A DNA stretch of 64,000 bases from contig JAKGHH010000005.1 in NCBI GenBank assembly GCA_022828595.1, forward strand, positions 67,141,655 to 67,205,654. Direction: 5' to 3'. A program made the position numbers and the translations under genes. This DNA comes from Nelumbo lutea (lineage: Eukaryota; Streptophyta; Magnoliopsida; Proteales; Nelumbonaceae). Below are positions 60,159-64,000 of the stretch, one piece after another (within the stretch, counting starts at the first letter, position 1; every line of letters begins with the position of its first letter). The notes under the pieces are model-generated. The model was given only the letters and a program-made list of their open reading frames with translations, searched no databases and was not told where the DNA came from.

Positions 60159-60405
60159 CTAACCTCCCCTGACCCCGTTCTTTTCCCCCTTAATGCATTC
60201 TCTTATATAGACCAATGAGACGATACCACGTCAACTGATCAACAGGGAGATGGAGATATAAGATTTTAAAGTATTCCGAAATTTCCATTTTCTGATTTCC
60301 AGGTTTTCTACTTTACAAGAACCAGAACAAAAAAAAAACAAAAAAATGAAGAGGATGAAATCGTGAGAGACGGTAAGTGAAAGACTGTCTACTCTGTTTC
60401 TGTAT

Positions 60406-61853
60406 CTACAACTCGTCGTTGGCTTCATCTTCATCTCCCGACCTTGAAGAGCTTCCACCACTCTTCTCGTATACTTGTTTTATGATCGGATTACACACTG
60501 CTTCTACCTCCTTCAACTTCTCTTCGTAATCGTCCTTCTCCTTACTCTGGTTATTGTCCAACCACTCCAGCGCCTCCTTCAGTGTGCTCTCGATCTTCTC
60601 CTTGTCATCGGAATCGATCTTATCAGAGAGCTTGTCCTTGTCGTTGATGGTGCTCTTCATGTTGTAGACGTACGTCTCCAGTTTGTTCCTCGCATCGATC
60701 TTCTCCTTCACCTTCCTATCCTCCTCTGCGAATTCCTCTGCTTCCTTCACCATCCTCGCTATCTCCTCCTGGCCCGGACGCCCTTTGTCATTTGTTATGG
60801 TGATTGATTCTGATTTCTTGGCCGCCTTGTCCTCCGCCCTCACATGAAGAATACCATTCGTGTCCACCTCAAACGTAACCTCAATCTGTGGAACTCCCCT
60901 GCAATTCAAATTAAAACACAAATCACTTATAATTAGTTCCTGAATTCTTCATTCCTATCCATATGTTAATCTGAGTAATGCTTTTAATCACCTTGGAGCA
61001 GGTGGAATTCCCGAGAGATCAAATCTTCCAAGCTCATGACAATCCTTGGTTAGGCTCCTCTCACCTTCATAGACCCAAAAAAAAATTTCCCGAAACAGAG
61101 ATTCAATCAGTTCTGCCAAAACAACTAACAAAACCTGTTGCTCAAATGAAAAAAAAAAAAAAAAGAAAAAAAAATCCATTTTTCCCTACCTTGATGGACA
61201 CAGTCGTTTGCTGGTCTTCGTAGGTCGTAAAAACCTGAGATTTCTTGGTGGGGATAATCGTGTTCCTTGGGATCAATTTGGTCATCACCCCACCAACCGT
61301 TTCAATCCTTAGACCAAGTGGCGCAACATCGAGCGAAAGAATGTCTACAACGAACAGAACCAAAATGCTTAGGAAAAAACGACAGCGCCATAAGCAACGG
61401 CTTCACTAGGATTAACACCCTTGTTGGGTTCCTTCCCGTCGAACATCTCCTTCAGAAGCTGCTGGACCTTGGGAATACGAGTACTGCCTCCAACAAGCAC
61501 AATCTCGTGAATATCCGTCTTTTTCAGACCTGCATCCTCTATACCTTTTTTCACGGGACCCATCGTCTTCTTGAACAAATCCATGTTCAGCTCTTCAAAT
61601 CTCGCCCCCGTCAATGGCTCCGAGAAATCGACGCCATCAAAGAGGGATTTGATCTCGACGCGGACTTGGTGCTGGCTGCTCAGTGCTGGCTTGGCGCGTT
61701 CGCACTCCCAACGGAGCTTTCCCAGAGCTTTGTTGTCTTTGCTGATGTGAAGTGGTCCATCACTCTGTGGTCGAAGTCTTCTCCTCCCGAGTGGGTGTCT
61801 TCGCTGGTAGAGAGGACCTCGAACACACCATTGTCGATCGTCAAGATGCTGAC
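60406..61853 (-). pseudogene. BiP-like: BiP (ER luminal Hsp70) 3' gene fragment, disabled
   Basis: Parental BiP is the ER chaperone Hsp70. Preserved pieces, minus strand: ATPase-domain part 61853-61375 ([14 protein letters not shown], then [14 protein letters not shown]); then 61344-61190 ([20 protein letters not shown]); 61074-60992 ([14 protein letters not shown]); and 60898-60406, the substrate-binding C-terminus ending NDEL. The fragment lacks roughly the first third of BiP. Lesions are: a deletion of about 31 nt with frameshift after MDHF (61749); loss of an exon end with its donor, leaving only 30 nt of intron (61374-61345); and an acceptor reading GG instead of AG before 61074. The remaining introns 61075-61189 and 60899-60991 mark it as a genomic and not a retroposed copy. 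Confidence 0.88.
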
Positions 61854-61941
61854 CGGAGCGGTCGCCGGTGCCGGAGAAGGAGAGCTCGGTGAGGGGAGAA
61901 GAACGGGAGTCAAGCACGCGGGAATGTGGAAATGAGTACAT

Positions 61942-62067
61942 GAGAGTTTTGACTCGGTTTTAGGCTAACACGCAGGAATGCCGACCGCGTGCGGAAGGAC
62001 AGAAGGCGGACGCTCGGCATGTGGGGCGTTTGTGGGGCGAGAGGTGGTGGGGCGGAGATGCGAACTT
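61942..62067. repeat. Right terminal inverted repeat of the Pack-MULE
   Basis: About 126 bp, complement of the left repeat. It lies directly upstream of the captured BiP fragment in that fragment's sense direction, so any promoter activity of the repeat would read into it. Confidence 0.88.
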
Positions 62068-62076
62068 GGAGACTAC

Positions 62077-62584
62077 TCTTGAGTTCCGATTGATCAGATA
62101 TTTTTTTGAGCGATTATATTTATTTCGTGAATCCGCCCAACCTGCCAATAAAACAAGTTTCCAACATCCTACCAACTTTATGTACATCTTGCTATAAAAT
62201 GGGGCCATGTAACCCGTCATATATAAGATGTGCGGTGTCAATTATTATTGATAGGGTGTTGAAATGTATTTGTTAGCAGGTGACGCGGATTCGCTCGCAC
62301 CCGCCGGTCGTCATACATTCTCCCGAAACTTGGCCAAGTTTGTTGGGATTCTTGCCTTGGCTTCTATGCACACATTTAATATCCTGAATTTTGGGATAAT
62401 GTTAAATTAATATTCAAACTTTCAAAAACTGTCAATTTAGTCTAAAATCGTTTAGTGATGTATAAAAATTAAAATGACAAAAATGCGCTTTGAGCATTAT
62501 CTAATTTCCCTTATAAGAAAGAAGACAATAAACCGCACATAAAAAAATATCTCGCACAGTCTCTCTATAAACTAAATAAATACT
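62077..62584. other. Short intergenic stretch; no gene seen
   Basis: Lies between the Pack-MULE and the CPN20 relic. I looked here for the missing C-terminal CPN20 exon on the minus strand and did not find it. Confidence 0.5.
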
Positions 62585-62988
62585 CTTGGAATACAATACT
62601 GTGTTTCCCGGTGAAACAGTCAGTGGCTTTCCGTTGCCCTGTTCATCCAGAGGACTAGGTCCTACTGTAATTTCCTGCTTAGCACCACATGAATGAATAT
62701 GTTCAGGGCTTCACTTAATATGCGACTTATCAATCCAATTCTACTTATTAAACAGAGGAACAGATGTCAATGATACTTCTTGTTCCTGCCTAAAGAACAA
62801 CAGTTTCCGTTCTACTTTATGCATGGAAGAATTCTCATACAACTTCCCTCCTCTCTATTACCTACTACAACCACCGCCCTGATTACAAAACGATTTAAGA
62901 CCTTTAAAGTAATAGAAGAAATAAATCTCACCGTGCCAATGGAAGGTTTCTCCTTTGTTGCCTCTGTCAGCAGCAAGCCAACAGCAGT
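62585..62988 (-). pseudogene. CPN20-like: Chloroplast co-chaperonin CPN20 gene fragment
   Basis: Two minus-strand exons, 62932-62988 (TAVGLLLTEATKEKPSIGT) and 62585-62674 (TVGPSPLDEQ, then LTVSPGNTVLYSK), are separated by a 257-bp GT-AG intron. They match the second GroES-like domain of plastid CPN20/CPN21, the co-chaperonin of chloroplast Cpn60 that helps fold Rubisco and others. The exon-1 acceptor is ATCGTTCAG. The last strand of the domain and the first GroES domain are not seen: 62.1-62.58 kb lacks the C-terminus, and a retroelement begins at 63089 on the N-terminal side. The 5' exons could lie beyond that element outside the window, so a retroelement-interrupted gene is possible. I favour a relic, because no downstream exon follows VLYSK. 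Confidence 0.7.
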
Positions 62989-63088
62989 CTGAACGATATA
63001 ACCACAGATTGCAAAAATATCAGGAAATATCCAAGTGAACACTGAACAAGTATGACGATTTGTTTTGAGGAAGCCCAAGTTATTCCAT

Positions 63089-63334
63089 TGTTAGCGTATT
63101 CTATCAAAATTAGTATCATTATCTCCTTTCTTCTAAGAGATATAGCTGTATATATCTTATCTTCTTATCTCTTATTTCTTTCCTTATTGTATCCTACTTT
63201 AGGTCGCCGACCTTATCTCCCTATTATATCCCTATTATAATTAGCTATATTAGAAATAAAGTTGTAGCCTATTGAATTGAATAGATCAAGAGAAATTATT
63301 ATATTCTCCATTTGTCTTTCTTAGTTTCGTATCA
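63089..63334 (+). repeat. 5' LTR of element D
   Basis: 246 bp, AT-rich, TG...CA ends. It shares only its first 8 bases with the LTR of element A, so it is a different family. Confidence 0.65.
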
Positions 63335-64000
63335 TGGTAGCAGAGCATTTGTTCTTTTGTTTGCCGCGGTTGGAGTTGCTGTAGGAATTTGCGAATTTTA
63401 GTTGGTGCGCAATATCTGCATCAAACCTGAAGTCAGGGTTAGCAAGAAAACCAGAACTGCAGGAATGTTGGAGAACTTTGCAAAAGGAGAGAAATATGTT
63501 GAGCATACTCTCAGGAAGTTTGTTCGCAATAGGGCCCCTGGTTGCGAGTCGTCCGCTACTTTCGTTGTCGTCCGTCCGCTCTCGTTTCTTCCTTCCTTTG
63601 TCAATCGATGGTTGAGGCCTGAGGTTTATCCTTTGTCCACCCAACCAACTGGAGCCCCACATCGTTTTGGATCGAGCACACGGCAAGTGTCTGCTCCCAC
63701 TAGAGTTGCTACCCTCAGTAAATCAAACGCTGCTCAATGATCGGAATCCTGGTTATCCTTCGAATTTGCTCATGAACAGATTCAATAGAATCCCCAGAGT
63801 TGGCGTAGAAGACCAGAAGATTCATCATCGTCTTTGCCGCTAGGTGATAATCGAGTCTCATTTTCTACTCCGGAGGAATTGACGACATCAGCTTTGTCTC
63901 TCTTCATTCTTACGGAGACTAAGTCACATAAATCTTTGTCAGAAGAACCATAGTCGTCGAATTTCCTCTTGGAAGAAATTCGGTCATGTCGTTGATTGAC
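63089..64000 (+). mobile_element. Copia-like LTR retroelement D, 5' part (runs off window)
   Basis: An LTR-like block (63089-63334) begins TGTTAGCG and ends CGTATCA. It is followed by TGGTAGCAGAGC, close to the tRNA-Met primer-binding site seen in B and C. The remaining 665 bp would be leader or gag; I recognise no domain in it. The other LTR and target duplication lie outside the window. Confidence 0.65.

Larger units (their letters stand above)
60045..62067 (-). mobile_element. Pack-MULE-like Mutator element carrying a BiP gene fragment
   Basis: The perfect 9-bp direct repeat GGAGACTAC flanks the element (60036-60044 and 62068-62076), the hallmark duplication size of Mutator-like elements. 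Terminal inverted repeats of about 115-125 bp (60045-60158 and 61942-62067) start GAGTTCGCATCTCCGCCC and AAGTTCGCATCTCCGCCC. They end near AAAACCGAGTCAAAAC. Between them is no transposase but the 3' half of an ER Hsp70 gene, introns included. That is the definition of a Pack-MULE (captured genomic gene fragment). The capture is oriented so that the right terminal repeat lies 5' of it. Confidence 0.9.

Noticed and set aside
61267..61935. 222-codon plus-strand frame antisense to the BiP fragment
   Set aside because: Antisense shadow of Hsp70 codons, a common artefact of Hsp70 genes; the minus strand carries clear BiP motifs.
1..64000. tRNA, rRNA, CRISPR, prokaryotic operon or organellar insert
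   Set aside because: No cloverleaf-like box A/box B pair, rRNA core sequence, regularly spaced repeat array or organellar gene was recognised by reading. A tRNAscan or organelle alignment would settle it.

Overview
This is plant nuclear DNA, from a seed plant and most likely an angiosperm. The evidence is GT-AG introns, an intronless very-long-chain fatty acid condensing enzyme, a HAN-type GATA factor, a vacuolar ERD6-like sugar carrier, and dense Ty1/copia, LINE, hAT, Mutator and Tourist-like transposable elements in AT-rich intergenic DNA. I cannot name the species. Nothing bacterial, organellar or CRISPR-like was seen.

Layout. (1) 1-24.9 kb holds one clear gene, an intact single-exon 3-ketoacyl-CoA synthase (KCS) at 2936-4456 (+). 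It lies in intergenic DNA full of non-autonomous DNA transposons: two hAT elements with 8-bp target duplications (1010-1519, 7053-8210), a degenerate hAT copy that keeps BED-finger and dimerisation-domain remnants (11516-13621), Tourist/Harbinger-like MITEs with TAA or TTA duplications, and a long inverted repeat (16304-18412). (2) 25649-26601 (+) is a two-exon GATA zinc-finger gene of the HANABA TARANU type. (3) 26.6-32.6 kb is intergenic, with another hAT element, an exact 66-bp tandem duplication and a short patellin gene relic. (4) 32720-59348 (-) is one complete gene for an ERD6-like monosaccharide transporter (closest remembered homologue: Arabidopsis ERDL6). I traced 18 coding exons that join in frame to 490 residues. 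Intron 7 alone is 20,356 bp. It carries a LINE fragment, one copia element (A), and an older LINE relic containing a minus-strand copia element (B), which itself contains a plus-strand copia element (C). A, B and C all have paired LTRs, primer-binding sites and 5-bp target duplications (the one for C has a mismatch). (5) 60045-62067 is a 2-kb element with terminal inverted repeats of over 100 bp and a perfect 9-bp target duplication. It carries the 3' half of an ER Hsp70 (BiP) gene with its introns, now broken: a Pack-MULE-like element about 700 bp upstream of the transporter start codon. (6) 62585-62988 (-) is a two-exon relic of a chloroplast co-chaperonin (CPN20) gene. It is followed by the 5' LTR and leader of another copia-like element that leaves the window.

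The three intact genes (KCS for very-long-chain lipids, HAN-like GATA for meristem and organ-boundary regulation, ERDL6 for vacuolar sugar export) are unrelated single-copy neighbours and not a pathway cluster. The window mainly shows how transposons shape gene architecture: an enlarged intron that still has good splice sites, capture of a chaperone gene fragment, and repeated nesting. All assignments are by reading and family knowledge; no database search was run.
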